This document shows, piece after piece, positions 46,068-58,283 of a stretch of 64,000 nucleotides of DNA. A program made the translations under genes and the position numbers. Within the stretch, counting starts at the first letter, position 1. Each line of letters starts with the position of its first letter. Below the pieces are notes generated by a model, which saw only the letters and a program-made list of their open reading frames with translations, ran no database searches and was not told the origin of the DNA. The DNA is from Phialocephala subalpina (lineage: Eukaryota > Ascomycota > Leotiomycetes > Helotiales > Mollisiaceae), in the NCBI GenBank assembly GCA_900073065.1, contig FJOG01000008.1, forward strand, positions 1,647,065-1,711,064, in the 5' to 3' direction.

Positions 46068-49000
46068 TTAAGTCTGCTGAGCCTGAGCCTGCGCAATACC
46101 ACCTCGTCCTCTTGGTGCACCTCTGCCCCGACCACCCCTGCCTCTGCCTCGTCCTCGTGCGTCCAAAGCTGGTGGCGGTGGTACGGCATTGAACGACTGG
46201 AGTTGTGGAGCTGGACCGCCTCTACCTCCTCGTCCACCATTCATATCTCTTTGAGGGCTGCCTCGAATGACCATGCTACTGTGTACAGCCGGACTGTTGT
46301 CGCCACCGGAGTAGCCTCTTCTTCCTCTTCCTCTTGGTGCACCGTCGCCTCGAGAATAGCCGTTCTGGCTGTTTCCGGCAACAGCACCACGGAAAGAGCC
46401 TCTCAGTGGTGGTGGTGCGCCAGCTTCGCGAAATTGTCCTCGACCTCCAGGTCCGGGGGCACCGTAGCCACCATTGATTGTCATTGGCGTGCTTATAGGC
46501 ACAGGTCGTTTCTCCACAGCTGCCTTAGAACCAGCAATGACTTGCTTGTTGGTAAGATTCAACACCGAGGCGACAGGAACCGTGGAGCCACGGAAAGCGG
46601 TGCAGCGCTCGCCAAGGCTCGTGCCACTCATGAATGTTACATCAAAGACAACATCCAGTAGAGTGGTTCGTGGCGTACGAGAGATACCGACGACAGTACC
46701 GCGTGTGGCAATTGGTACTCGTCCCGAATCCTGCACGTATACTACGCGGTCTCCGAGAGCGAACTTCTGATTTCCCAAGCGATGCTCCGCATCAGAAGGC
46801 TTCATCAATGCATTCCGAGGAACGCCCTTCAGCTTCTTGAATTCAACACCCGGGCCATTTTCCAAGGCAGCATCGGCAGCTTGTTCAATAGCCATCACAG
46901 CATCCGAATCGAGCTGCTCGGCGTCCAATGGAACCTTCTCAAAATTCTTCGATTCAATGCTCTTCAGCCACGCTGCGATTTCTTTGATCTTTACGTTTGC
47001 AGTCTCAGCCGGGTAGAAGTCGGTTTCGTCGAAGTCATTGCCTTGAGGCTTGCGCTGGATGCCGGCAATGAATTCGGGGAATTTGAGCATATACTGGCCA
47101 ATTAGCTCGATGGCCTTGTTGCTGAACTCCCAACCGTTTTCGGAGCGTCGAGAATAGCCTAGGACCTTCAACTTCTTCCCCTCAAACTTAAGGTTGAGTC
47201 CAAGATTGAGACGTGGCAAACCCATCGCCGAGATGGTAAACGACGAAGTGAGCTTGCTTAATACCAAAGGATGAAGCTGGAGCATCTTCGCCACAGCGTA
47301 GGATGGAGTGTATTGCGTTTGGGAATGATGGTTGAGCACCACATTGCGGCCGAATTCAAATTCCTTTCCTTTCGTAATGGAAAGCCAAATTTCGGCTCGG
47401 TTGTCCGTGTGGCCAACAACTTCCAAGGGTCGTCCGTAATTGAATTCTCCTAAGAAGAAAGCTCGGGATCCTGGGGGAAATTCTTCGTCGATTGGTACAG
47501 CTGCTCTTTCCAAGAATCTGGGGTCCTCGCTAACGACCTCATCAACAATGACTTGTGAAGCGAAGTCGGTTTCCATGCCGGGAATAACAGCATATTCCTT
47601 GATGGTAGAACCTTCGTCCGTCTTCTTGAGGCCTTTTAGCATTTCAACGTGAGTAATAGACTCTACCGGGCCAATGATTATGCCCAGTCGCTTGCTGTAG
47701 TTATCCTCAATTCTGTGAGCCTTTTTGCGGAAATCCTCTATCTCTCTTGGTCCATGGGGTTGCTGAAGTGGTTGTCCTGTCTCGTCGTTGGAAGGAAGAT
47801 AGTCAAAGAGCTCGTCGGAGATCTTCACAACCTTTCCTTCGTTCAAGAACGGGTACCCGACGAAGACTCGTTGGCCAAGCTTCATCGTAGCGGTCTTGAC
47901 ATTTGTACGGAGTTCGGAATCCTCAATAGTAACCACCATACTCTCATTTCGACTGTCTTGTTGGAAGACGTTAACGCCGTGAAAGCCCAATGTAGCATTG
48001 TATGGGAGAGTCGCAAGGCTGGGGAAACCTGCGAGAGCAGCGTCCCCAAGTTTGACTCCCTCCATAAGGCCAACATGATACTCCAAACCTTCGATAGTGG
48101 GAAGATCGAAGATGTTCTCAATGCAGTGACAATGGGCCAGATCTGGAAATATCCCAACAAGTGACGAAGGATAGGTGTAGTCCACGTCAGGGTCATGGTG
48201 GAATTTCAAGGTTACACCAAATTCGTTCCGCATCTTCTCATCCTCACTCAAGAGCTTGTTTTTCGGCTCCATGGCAGCCAGCAACCGCTTTTCGTCAATG
48301 AAAGGGATCTTGACGACGGCCTCCCATTCCATCTTCTTCCCGTTCATGTCGAGCTCAAAATCTCGCGGGTAGAAGTCGATGATTGGGGAATTGGGGTTGG
48401 TCATCAAATCGTGGTATACGATAGGGACAATTTTCTTGCTTCGATCGGGAAGAACACCCATCAGTTGTTCATATGGATGGAAGGGCTGTCCAAGCTTGAA
48501 GTTCAAATCTGCCTTCAAGCCCTTGATGACATCTAGTTAAAATGTTAGTAGGCATGTGGGTGGAGTTCCGGATGCGAAACGTACCTGATATCATCGGAGA
48601 GTAATGGTACTGGTAGTACCATGGCCAGGACACTACACCCCTGTAGTAATAATAAAGAACCCACTGCAAGCCTTGAACATAGTTCTCGCACAGCTTCGTC
48701 AACTCTGTTTCGTTATTTCGGTCCCACTCAAACTTCCCCTCGTAGTATTTGTCCTTCCATTCTTGAAACTTGGCCTCGTACTGGCGATCCATTTCCGCCT
48801 GTGCTTCCGCCTTTGACACGTCAATAGTCTTGGCGTTGTCATACTGCTTGACGACTCTCAAGATTGCAAGTTGAGATTCCTCATCCTCCTCCCCATCATC
48901 CTCTTCATCTGCAATCGGCTTCGGGGGAAACGAAAGCTGCATGTGACGATCGCCTTGATCGTTGTCGACCGTCTTCCAGACCAAATGAAGACTATCAGCG

Positions 49001-50364
49001 AGGTCTTGAACGAACTTTCTATCGGCAGCCGGTAAAGTGACTGGGAGATCCAACGGAAGATTCGAGCGTTGCGTGACATATTTCTTGATTTGCTTCCATA
49101 CCTCACGCTGAGGTGTAGTCATGGATAGCTTTCCCTTCATCTTTCCCTTAACCATAACATCCTCCTTTGCCATCTGCTTAGATTTGAACCAACTCTGATC
49201 TGAGGATTCTGATTCGAAGAAGCGATATTCAACGTGCGATAATTCTTCAAGCAAGACAGCCAATCTTTCCATGTTGATAACTCCGCCTTCGTTAATGTAC
49301 CCGCCGCATTTTGGTAAGATGGTCTTGTAAACCTTGAACATCAACGCCAACGCCCCTTCGTTGATATGGAGATTAGGAAGGTTTGGTAAGAAATCGTTTC
49401 CAACGAAGAAGGCCATGAGAATGAAATCATCTATGACACGTTCCAAGTCGAATGGAATACCTAGTACGCCGGGCTCTTTCAACTCCTGGAACTCCAATTC
49501 AAGATACTCTCGGACAATGCAAAGATGCATAAGGTAGAAGTTTTGATGTTCCAGCTCCTTCGATTTTGTCTTGCTCGCTCTGCCAAAGGTAACCTCTTCT
49601 CTCAGCAGACAGAAGTGTGGGTCGTGACTCAGTAGTCCTAACATGATCAAATCCGCGTCAAGGCCATAGAGACAGTGTCGCACGTTCGAATCGTAATCGG
49701 GTTGCGCCTTTGCTAATCGGATGTATTCCATAATCTTGTGTTCACCCTCTCCAGGAACTTCGTGACCTGACAGTACGATCTCAACGCCCTGCCAGTCGAC
49801 ATCTTCGGATACCTTCTTGTTGATGAAATACTTCAACTGTAGGGTCAATTTGTGCATGAACTCCGTACCTACAGTAGTTAGTAAAGTGCGAAGCAATGGT
49901 GGGTGACATGCCTGGAGTAATGGCATTGCTGTCGAAAGCTTCCTCCTTTGGCATCTCCTTGCCCTCTCTGACAGCTTTCTCTCTCGCATTTTCAGCATCC
50001 AAAGCAGTTCTGAATCTGCGAGCTCGCTGCTGATTCATTTTTGCTCTCGGCGCCACTCCATCAATAGCCATAAAGAACAATTGCTTGGGTTTGATCTTCC
50101 CAAACAAGTGCTCAATATAATTGAAGATGGCAATGAACATCTGCTCCTCGGTCATGCGAAATAGTGCGTCGTCCGAGTCCTTGTGTGTACAGTTATGGAT
50201 AATTCCATTCATGTCTAGATAGAGACAGTCGAATTCCGGTATGCGGTTTTCAGCGATCAGTTGCGAGATCGCTGGATATCTCTCCGACATCCAGCTAGAC
50301 AAATCAGTATGAGCTTTGAAGAATGATTTGGGAGTCGATACCGAAAAAATTTAGGCACACCCAT
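46068..50364 (-). CDS. XRN1: 5'-3' exoribonuclease 1 (XRN1/KEM1/ExoA)
   Basis: Spliced model (minus): 50364-50342, 50294-49912, 49868-48585, 48532-46068, giving 1384 residues. Exon 1 is just MGVPKFFR; exon 2 restores RWMSERYPAISQLI, the invariant Xrn start. Catalytic acidic residues are present in LYLDMNGIIHNC, FMAIDGVAPRAKMNQQRARR, HEVPGEGEHKIMEY, YGLDADLIML and FFVGNDFLPNLP. Downstream are the PAZ/Tudor, KOW and SH3-like regions (e.g. GDRVVYVQDSGRVPIATRGT) and a Gly/Arg/Pro-rich RGG tail. XRN1 degrades decapped mRNA in the cytoplasm and is the main 5'-3' decay enzyme. The second intron has a GC donor (AG|GCATGT) with a TACTAAC branch and TAG acceptor, only 43 nt long. It is required to give PGTEFM. 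XRN1 diverges from HAT2 over 509 bp. Confidence 0.96.
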
Positions 50365-50370
50365 GGCTAC

Positions 50371-50453
50371 CGTATCGCAAATTCGTCTCTGTGTGTAAAG
50401 GTATTCGTCTCCTTTCGAGAAGGATATCGTATCGCAAAGTGGTCTCGTGTATG
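50371..50453. repeat. Imperfect direct repeat in XRN1 leader
   Basis: Two copies beginning CGTATCGCAAA and continuing with GTCTC plus a GT-rich end start at 50371 and 50428 (57 bp apart), just upstream of the XRN1 start. Possibly leader or promoter elements; function unknown. Confidence 0.7.
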
Positions 50454-50736
50454 TCTTCGTTTCGTGATTGTGATCGTGATGTGTAACTTCCGAGTCAAAC
50501 TCGAGGTAGTTTTGCTGTAGCAGCTGCTTTTACCGCAGGCGCAAAGTGAAAGACTGGCTCGAACTCCTTCGTTAACGACCTCCACTCGAATTCTCTTCCC
50601 TTCAACGATCACCGACGAGGGTCTCTGAATTTTAAATGTTGGGTTTCTCGCAGAGCAGAAATTCAACCTCAGCCTCTTGACGTCGAAAGACGAGGGGCCA
50701 AAAATACGCTAGTGATTAGCCTCACCAGGCACTTTA

Positions 50737-50749
50737 CGCGACGACGCGC
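50737..50749. promoter_or_regulatory. Pair of ACGCG (MCB-like) cores upstream of HAT2
   Basis: ACGCG occurs at 50737-50741 and 50745-50749, 125-137 bp before the HAT2 start. ACGCG is the core bound by the MBF complex that drives G1/S genes in fungi, which fits a chromatin-assembly factor. Binding is inferred. Confidence 0.4.
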
Positions 50750-50873
50750 TGCCCTCTCAGCTTTTACTTTATTTCTTCGGCCTCTCTTTCTTCTCTTGTT
50801 GACACGATTTCTCCCACTTCACGACACTCAGTTCAAGTCATAACTTCTGCAAGCGGTCACCTCAAGAGCAACC

Positions 50874-52428
50874 ATGGCACCGGATGCGGACGTTGAAATG
50901 GAGGGTGAGTCTCTAATTTCTCTGGCGCAAACCGTCAACCCCACGCGACGGTCAATCTCATTGAATGATCGCACCCTTCCAGGCAACTGCCTATTATGAC
51001 TGAGATTGCCTCACGGCGCGAGTGAAGTTGAACATCTTCTAATGTATGCACAGTTACCAACCTCCAGACCGAGGATGACGAGACCGAACAGAAATTGATC
51101 AACGAAGAGTACAAGACATGGAAGAAAAACAGCCCTTTTCTCTATGACATGATACTTTCCACTGCCCTGGAATGGCCCACCCTGACGACGCAATGGTTCC
51201 CCGACAAGAAGGAGCCTGCTGGCAAGAACTACACCACCCACCGACTACTCATTGGCACACATACATCCAATGGTGCTCAAAACTACCTGCAAATCGCGAA
51301 CGTCGAGCTACCGAAGAACATCACCCCCAACCCACACGACTATGACGAACAACGCGGGGAAATCGGTGGCTATGGCAGCTCCAATGGCGAGCAAGCTGCT
51401 ATCAAGATGAATATTGAGCAGAAGATAGACCATCCCGGCGAAGTGAACAAGGCCAGATACCAGCCGCAAAATCCCAACATCATTGCTACCATGTGTATGG
51501 ATGGAAGAGTATTGGTCTTCGATCGCACAAAGCATAGCAGCATTCCTAAAGGAGTTGTCAGTCCCCAGGCAGAGCTTCGAGGTCATACAGAAGAAGGATT
51601 TGGTTTGAGCTGGAATCCACATGAAGCTGGAAAGCTTGCAACTGGCAGCAATGATAATACTGTCAGGTTATGGTAGGCAAATCCGCCTTTGGTATTGCAA
51701 GGGCTAGCTAATTTTGTCAGGGACCTCAAAACCATCCAATCCAATAACAACCATGTCAAGGCATCACGCGTCTACACCCACCATACTTCAGTCGTCAACG
51801 ACGTCCAATACCACCCACTCCATAAGTCTCTCATCGGAACTGTCTCAGATGACCTTAGTCTCCAGATTATTGATGTTCGGCAAGCAGAGACAGATAGATG
51901 TTCCACCATGAACCAAGAGGCCCACAAGGATGCTGTCAACGCCCTAGCATTCAACCCTGCATCAGAGTTCGTTCTGGCTACTGCTTCGGCTGACAAAACC
52001 ATTGGTATCTGGGATTTGAGGAATCTGAAAGACAAGCTCCACTCGCTTGAGGGTCACGTTGACGCTGTCACCTCTCTAGCATGGCATCCGCATGAGGAAG
52101 CCATTCTCGCAAGTGGAAGCTACGACCGAAGAGTTATCTTCTGGGACTTGAGTAGAGTTGGCGAGGAACAATTGCCTGATGACCAAGAAGATGGGCCACC
52201 TGAGCTGTAAGCAAATTCTCTTCTACGTGATGGGCATTGCTAATGTTTTATAGTCTGTTCATGCATGGCGGCCACACCAACCATCTTGCTGACTTCTCGT
52301 GGAATATGAATGAGCCATGGGTCGTCTGCAGTGCTGCTGAGGATAATCTCATTCAAATATGGAAGGTATCTGAGGCAATCGTTGGGAAAGACTTGGAGGA
52401 TGTGCAGGTTGATGAACTTGAACGATGA
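50874..52428 (+). CDS. HAT2: WD40 histone-binding protein HAT2 (RbAp46/48, Msi1-like)
   Basis: Spliced model: 50874-50904, 51054-51672, 51721-52206, 52254-52428, giving 436 residues. The N-terminal helix ([20 protein letters not shown]) and the [13 protein letters not shown] block are those of the RbAp46/48 subgroup. Seven WD repeats follow, with markers such as [80 protein letters not shown] and [20 protein letters not shown]. The C-terminal tail ([12 protein letters not shown]) is short and acidic. The protein binds histone H4 helix 1. In fungi it acts in the type-B acetyltransferase HAT1-HAT2 on new H4, and relatives serve CAF-1 and PRC2-like complexes. The first exon codes only 10 residues plus one base. 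Confidence 0.94.
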
Positions 52429-54430
52429 GGTTGAGGATTCACGGATACCCAGAAAAGGAGTTACTGCATTCACTCTGGGCAGGCGTTTATGTAACATATT
52501 TTAGTTCCATTAGCATCACGCAATGATCAATGATAAAGAACGAGCTTTCATAACTTTAAAGTTCTTAGGAATGTCCCTTGCTACAAAGAATGTGCTAGCT
52601 CGTGTAGTCTCATCATAACAGAGTGCTAATGTTTACCCAGTGGATTAGGTGTGAGGATTGACTGGGACTCTGAGCGTCTTGGCAAAGCTGTCCAAGTACC
52701 GCACGTGCGTTACGATGCGTTAAGTTAATACCTGAGGATTCAGGCGACAAAATGTACTTGTGAAACCCACGCGAACTTTTGAGCACACTTCCGACTTTGA
52801 ACAAACTCCTCACGCCGCTCATCGATCTGAAAACCAGTACACTTTTCCTAACACTTGATGGCTCTCTTGGCTTGTATGATTCCATACACATGCGCAACTG
52901 GAAACTTTGAAGCAGGAGATCTTTAAACGCGAAATTCAGCACAGCTTACGATACCAACTTCTGGGGCACCGACCACAATCGCGGATCTTCCTCGATCGCC
53001 TTGCAAACATCCAACACCAGCACGATACATTCCTTTCCATCTCATCTGCAAATACAGCAGCCGGTCCGATCTTCGAATAGCCTAACATCGAGACCTTTAC
53101 ATCGCCGGGTTTGCAATAGAGGTGCTTCTCGAGCATCTGCGGCATTGCCAGTCAGCGGTACAATCGTCTCCTTTCCAAGTATGGGCATAAAGATGGAGAT
53201 TTCAGTTCGAACTTCGACCATCATGCTTCTGTGCTATAGAGGGCACCACCTTGGAAGCTTTACGGAGGAATAGGTTCCATATGAGACTTTGTGGGGATGA
53301 GGATACAACGCCTTCCCCAACTTCACTCATGACCAAGCTTACGCGCCCGTTGCGCCTGGTTCTTGTACCCGTTGTCTACGCACAATAATCGGCCAACAGG
53401 TATGAATGTGCCATACACATGTTGAACTACTTGATATCCTGAGAGCTCGCATCTCCTCGATATCATTACGAACGCCCATCTCACCCACGAGTATGGTATC
53501 ATTTTGATGTTACGAGATACAGACCTTGTCAGAGGCGGTCCGCATGCAGCAAAGGATGATTTTTGCTCTGCTCCGGCCAGGCAGATACTGGAACGTACCA
53601 ACATTCTACGATTCCATTCCCACTTCTTCTCCAGCCGATGATATCGGTCGTTCAAGATGCGAAATACTTTGCATGTTACGTGTCGACCACGGATGGCATA
53701 GTGTACAGACCGTCAGCTTGCACCACCGGCATTTCGAAGATGTCTACGGATGCACATCTCGACTGAACAGAGTCCGATTTTGCGGGAACGCGGATGATCC
53801 GACAGAAGCCGAGGCTGAGCAGATGATGGAATAACAGATTCCTATGCTCTTGGCCCAGGTGAAGCTTCACTATGGGACCCAAGTTCATGCAAAAATCAGG
53901 ATCCGCATTTCGCACAGTTTGCTCCTCGGCAAATGGCTGGCACAAGTCTCATTACGAATGTGGGGACCGTTGAAGAGGTGGATGGGATTATTGTGGTGGC
54001 CACCCTTCTGAATTACCCGCGCCTTCGCGCATCGTAGATAATTTGCATGCTTGTGTGACTTCAATGTGTAATATGCATCTGGAACAGAATGCATGGAAGG
54101 ACGAGACGCCTTCAAATGGTTGGAGCAGCCGCTGGGCAAAAGAGACGGGCCTAACACTTTGCAACAGCAGACGCACACGCGGGTAAGAGCGACATTACTT
54201 CTCGACACAAACCTCGTGGTAAGTTAGCTTGCCAGAGGTAATGGGCAGAAGCTGTTTCTTTTCACGCAGCCAGCACCATAAGTTTTCTTTCCCTTCGTTT
54301 ATCGCGTCGTCGAGTGCGAGTTGCACTCAAAACGTTCAACGTTCATCCTCGTTATCTTGTTCTCCAATCAGTCATCGGTCTTCGCCAACCGAGCTAAGTG
54401 CGGTGCGGCGACCACATTTTCGCTTTCTCT
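52429..54430. other. 2-kb gap with unassigned decayed-looking frames
   Basis: No gene is supported. On the minus strand between 52.9 and 53.7 kb, pieces in different frames look protein-like (for example LEKHLYCKPGDVKVSMLGYS and ECIVLVLDVCKAIEEDPRLW), which suggests an old pseudogene. I cannot name a family. The right end is the promoter of the CTD kinase gene. Confidence 0.35.
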
Positions 54431-57400
54431 ATGGCACCTCCACCTCCTACGCCTCCGCAACATACACCCTCCCGGTATGTCGCAATGAAAGACAGCTGGA
54501 GCCACGGTGACGATCGCAGAGAACGAGGTAGAGTCGATCGAGGAGTTACACGCACCAGAATATCGCGATCGCCCACATCACGTCGCCCCGACAGTGACAG
54601 GGAACCTAAGACCAGAGATCGCAGCCCGCTCAAGTCGAGGCCAGCGCAGCATACTGAACGCCCTCGCGACCGCAGCCACGAGCGCCGAAGAAGGAGAGAC
54701 TCGAGATCACCTATACGGGACTCTAGGGAGGAAGTGCGAGAACGGAATAGAGGACGAGAGCTGTTGGACACACGAGGCTCCGACAAGCCAAAACGAAGCA
54801 CTGCTCACCACTCGCCATCATCCGCCAAACGTCGAAAGAGCCGCAGTCCTTCACCCCCGCGAAGTCATCACAAGAAGTCCAAGCGAGACACATCGCGCAG
54901 TCCATCACGATTGGAAGTGTCTGTGAGGTCGACCTCGAGACAGGACAAGAAACATCGACCGATATCTCCTACACCATCGAGGAGGCGATCCCCTGAACGG
55001 CGACACATAGATTCTCGTACTGAAAATCGCAGTGAGGGGAAGCACAAACACCAAAGAGAATCAGGAGTCTCAGAGAGACGAGGACGATCACCTAGTCCCA
55101 GGCACGACCGGCACTATCCTTCGCGTCAGGGATCCAGTCGACCTTACAACGACACTACTAGACACGCTCGTTCACCAGCAAGACAACCTAAGACGCGTGA
55201 AAGGTCTCCATTAGAAAAACCTAGGGACAAAGAGAGAGAGCAAAAGCGACCGAGATCTCCCAGGTCACGACAGAGATCTCCTGACATTGACCGCTACGAG
55301 CCCTCGAATCGTTCTCAACAACAATCGCCAGGTGCTCCAAGAGGTCCAAAGGAAGGTCGAGTGCAGTCACCTAACCGGGAAAGAGAAAGCAGACCAACTC
55401 GCGACGAATACCGCCCCGCCAAGCAAAAGTCGAAGGGTGGCAAAGGTTCTTTTCCAACGACCTCTGGTGCGAATAGCATCGAAGTGAAGAACAGCAGACC
55501 CTCAGCAGCAGCCTCCGGTGCTAACAGTATCGAAGTGAAGTCTGACAAGATGCATCGGGGTTTCTATGGAGGTCAGCAAGGCTATAATCCTAATAATCAG
55601 ATGCAAGCAGCATTCCCACTGAAGCCACAGTACAACCAAGGACAGCCTCAACAAAATGATCCTCGATTCTCGCAATCTCCGCAAAATATGACTCCGAACT
55701 CCTATCATGGCTCTCCTCAGGCACAATCTCCCTATTCCGCTGGAAGAGGCAACTGGGGTGGTCCTCAGTACTCTCCCCAACCGTAAGTTTTTCGCATAAC
55801 CATAGATCGGACCATACTCTAACGATCACGCAGTCAATATCCACAAAATTATCAACAGCAACAACCCGTGTACTCAGCGCCCACAGGACCACAGGGCTAC
55901 TACAACAATCAAGCTCAGTCTCCTCCTTACCAAGCACCGACCGGGCCTATGAACGCATCGTACCCTCAAAACAATTTTCGAGGCAACCAAAGAAATTTTC
56001 GAGGAAACAATCAATTCGCAGCTAGAGGCGGTCGAGGCGACTATCGAGGAGGTGGTCGTGGTCATTACGGAAATCTACATTGGAATGCTAGTGGAGGGTC
56101 AACTGGCGCTGGCCGAGGGCAGCACAACTCCGGCAATGTTACACCGCAACATGCGTCACAACATGCTTCACCACAGCAATTCCAACAGCATCCGGGCTCT
56201 CATGAGAGCACGCCTCAACAAAATCCAGCACCTGAAGAAGAAGAAGAAGAAGAGGATGATCTTTTCCGACCTTCAAAAGACCTTCAAGTCGAGGACAAGG
56301 AAGCGACGAAGAAACCAGATGACGAGCAGATGCCGCCCCCAAGTCGACCGCCCCCAACCGGACCTCAAAGTCAGCAAAACTCATCAAAGTTCAGCTTTGC
56401 CTTCAAGGGACCTTCTAAAGCCACGCCAACTCCACCGAAGCCTGAGATATCTCAAAAGCTGAATGCAGGACCAGCGCGTAATGTACAGGTCAGCCAGGAT
56501 CGTCCTCGCGGACCTAATTCTCGCAATGTTCCTACCGAACCAGCATCCGCTAGGAGGCAAGATTTCCGTACTGAGCCCCCTGCTCCAACGACTCGAAAAG
56601 TCAAGAAGACAATGAAGCGGCTAAAACCACGTCCACAACTCGAGCCTGACTTCAAAGCCTCAGAATCCGTGTACTATCGAAAACCAGGAAACGAGTCTGT
56701 TGTTGGTTCTGGAACTTATGGCAAGGTATTCAAGGGCATACACGTGTATACGAAGAAGCTCGTGGCCTTGAAGAAGATTCGGATGGAAGGAGAACGAGAC
56801 GGCTTTCCAATCACAGCAGTACGAGAGATCAAGTTGCTGCAGTCTTTGAAGCATCAGAACATTGTCAATCTGCAAGAGGTTATGGTTGAGAAGAACGATT
56901 GCTTCATGGTCTTTGAATACCTGTCTCACGATCTTACTGGACTGCTGAACCACCCGACTTTCAAGTTGGAGCCTTCCCACAAGAAGCATCTCGCCAAACA
57001 GCTGTTTGAGGGTCTTGACTATCTTCATCGCAGAGGTGTCCTTCATCGCGATATCAAAGCCGCCAATATCCTGGTCAGTGATAAGGGACTGTTGAAGATT
57101 GCAGACTTTGGTCTGGCACGATTCTACGCCAAGCGGAGACAGTTGGACTACACAAATCGAGTCATCACAATTTGGTACCGATCTCCGGAACTCCTGCTTG
57201 GTGAGACGCAGTACGGACCTGCAGTTGATATCTGGAGTGCGGCTTGTGTGCTTGTCGAGATCTTCACCCGGCATGCAATCTTCCCAGGTGATGGCGGAGA
57301 GATCAGTCAGCTTGAGAAGATATATGCCATATTGGGCACTCCGAACAAGATCGAGTGGCCTGGGCTGGTTGACATGGCTTGGTTCGAACTCCTCCGACCG

Positions 57401-57853
57401 AGTGCCAAACGACCGAACGTCTTTGCAGAGAAGTACAAAGACCGCGTTTCGCCCGCCGCATTTGAACTCCTAGAAAATATGTTGCAATTCGACCCTGCCA
57501 AGCGACCTTCAGCTTCCGACGTCCTCGAGCATCCCTACTTCACGACCGAAGATCCCCAGCCAAAGCAGGCCGTTGAGTATGTTTCCTCCCTTAACAATCA
57601 TATGTACTTTACTGACTATTTCAGGCTCTCAAAGCTAGACGGTGATTGGCACGAATTCGAATCGAAAGCTCTCCGAAAGGAAAATGAGCGAAAAGACAAG
57701 GAGTCGAGACGATTACAAAAAGAAGCTGCTGCACTAAAAGCTGAAAAGGACAAGAAGCGTGGACTTGAAGGATCTGAAGCTGAGAGGGAAGCGAAGAGAG
57801 TTCAGATGGGACCACCAAGTGTACCGGCGTCAAAGGTTGAGGTTGCGAAGTGA
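54431..57853 (+). CDS. CTK1: RNA polymerase II CTD kinase catalytic subunit (Ctk1/CDK12 type)
   Basis: Spliced model: 54431-55782, 55834-57576, 57625-57853, giving 1107 residues. Residues 1-390 are rich in Arg-Ser, Arg-Asp and Pro, like CDK12/13 and fungal Ctk1 N-termini. Residues 390-680 are Gln/Gly/Pro-rich with RGG-like parts. The kinase domain (about 740-1030) has VGSGTYGKVFKG, the cyclin-binding helix as PITAVRE, LHRDIKAANIL, IADFGLA and the T-loop TNRVITIWYRSPELL. The lysine-rich C-terminal tail is coiled-coil-like. Ctk1 with its cyclin phosphorylates Ser2 of the polymerase CTD heptad during elongation and 3'-end processing. PITAVRE and the CTK-type N-terminus favour Ctk1 over Bur1/CDK9. 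The second intron is 48 nt, a multiple of three and stop-free. Confidence 0.9.
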
Positions 57854-58283
57854 AGACAGTTTACATTAGGCTGGTACTTTCACGCATAATAGAGGCTAGG
57901 CGGCTTGCGAATTGACCATTGGGCCATAGAAGGCATTGAATCATTTGCTACATAGCGGTCAATGTATTTATGGTAGTGGTTATCTCTGCGGCCCGGGTTG
58001 AGATTACAGACCTGGATGTAAAATAGGAGTTCACATGGTATTATGGAGGAACCATAGGTGCTGCTTCATAGAAAATTACACGACAGATCACGTCCCAATG
58101 TCGGTACTCGAACGTGTCATAATTCAAGATATGTTTGCCATTGTCCCATTATACATCATACAAAGGTATCCGTCCTCCCATCCTAGCTCATGCTCGATCC
58201 TTGCCGTAGCCGTCTCATCAATCATCCAACTCCAACACCAAACGCCGTATCTACAGAATGCACAATCTTGCAAAACTGACGAC
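57854..58283. other. Intergenic, convergent 3' flanks of CTK1 and MCM5
   Basis: 0.43 kb between the two stop codons on opposite strands. No gene, RNA or repeat identified. Confidence 0.5.

Noticed and set aside
52613..53834. Several 60-110 codon frames on both strands between HAT2 and CTK1
   Set aside because: Some minus-strand pieces look protein-like, but they switch frame repeatedly and match no family I can name; left as a possible unknown relic.
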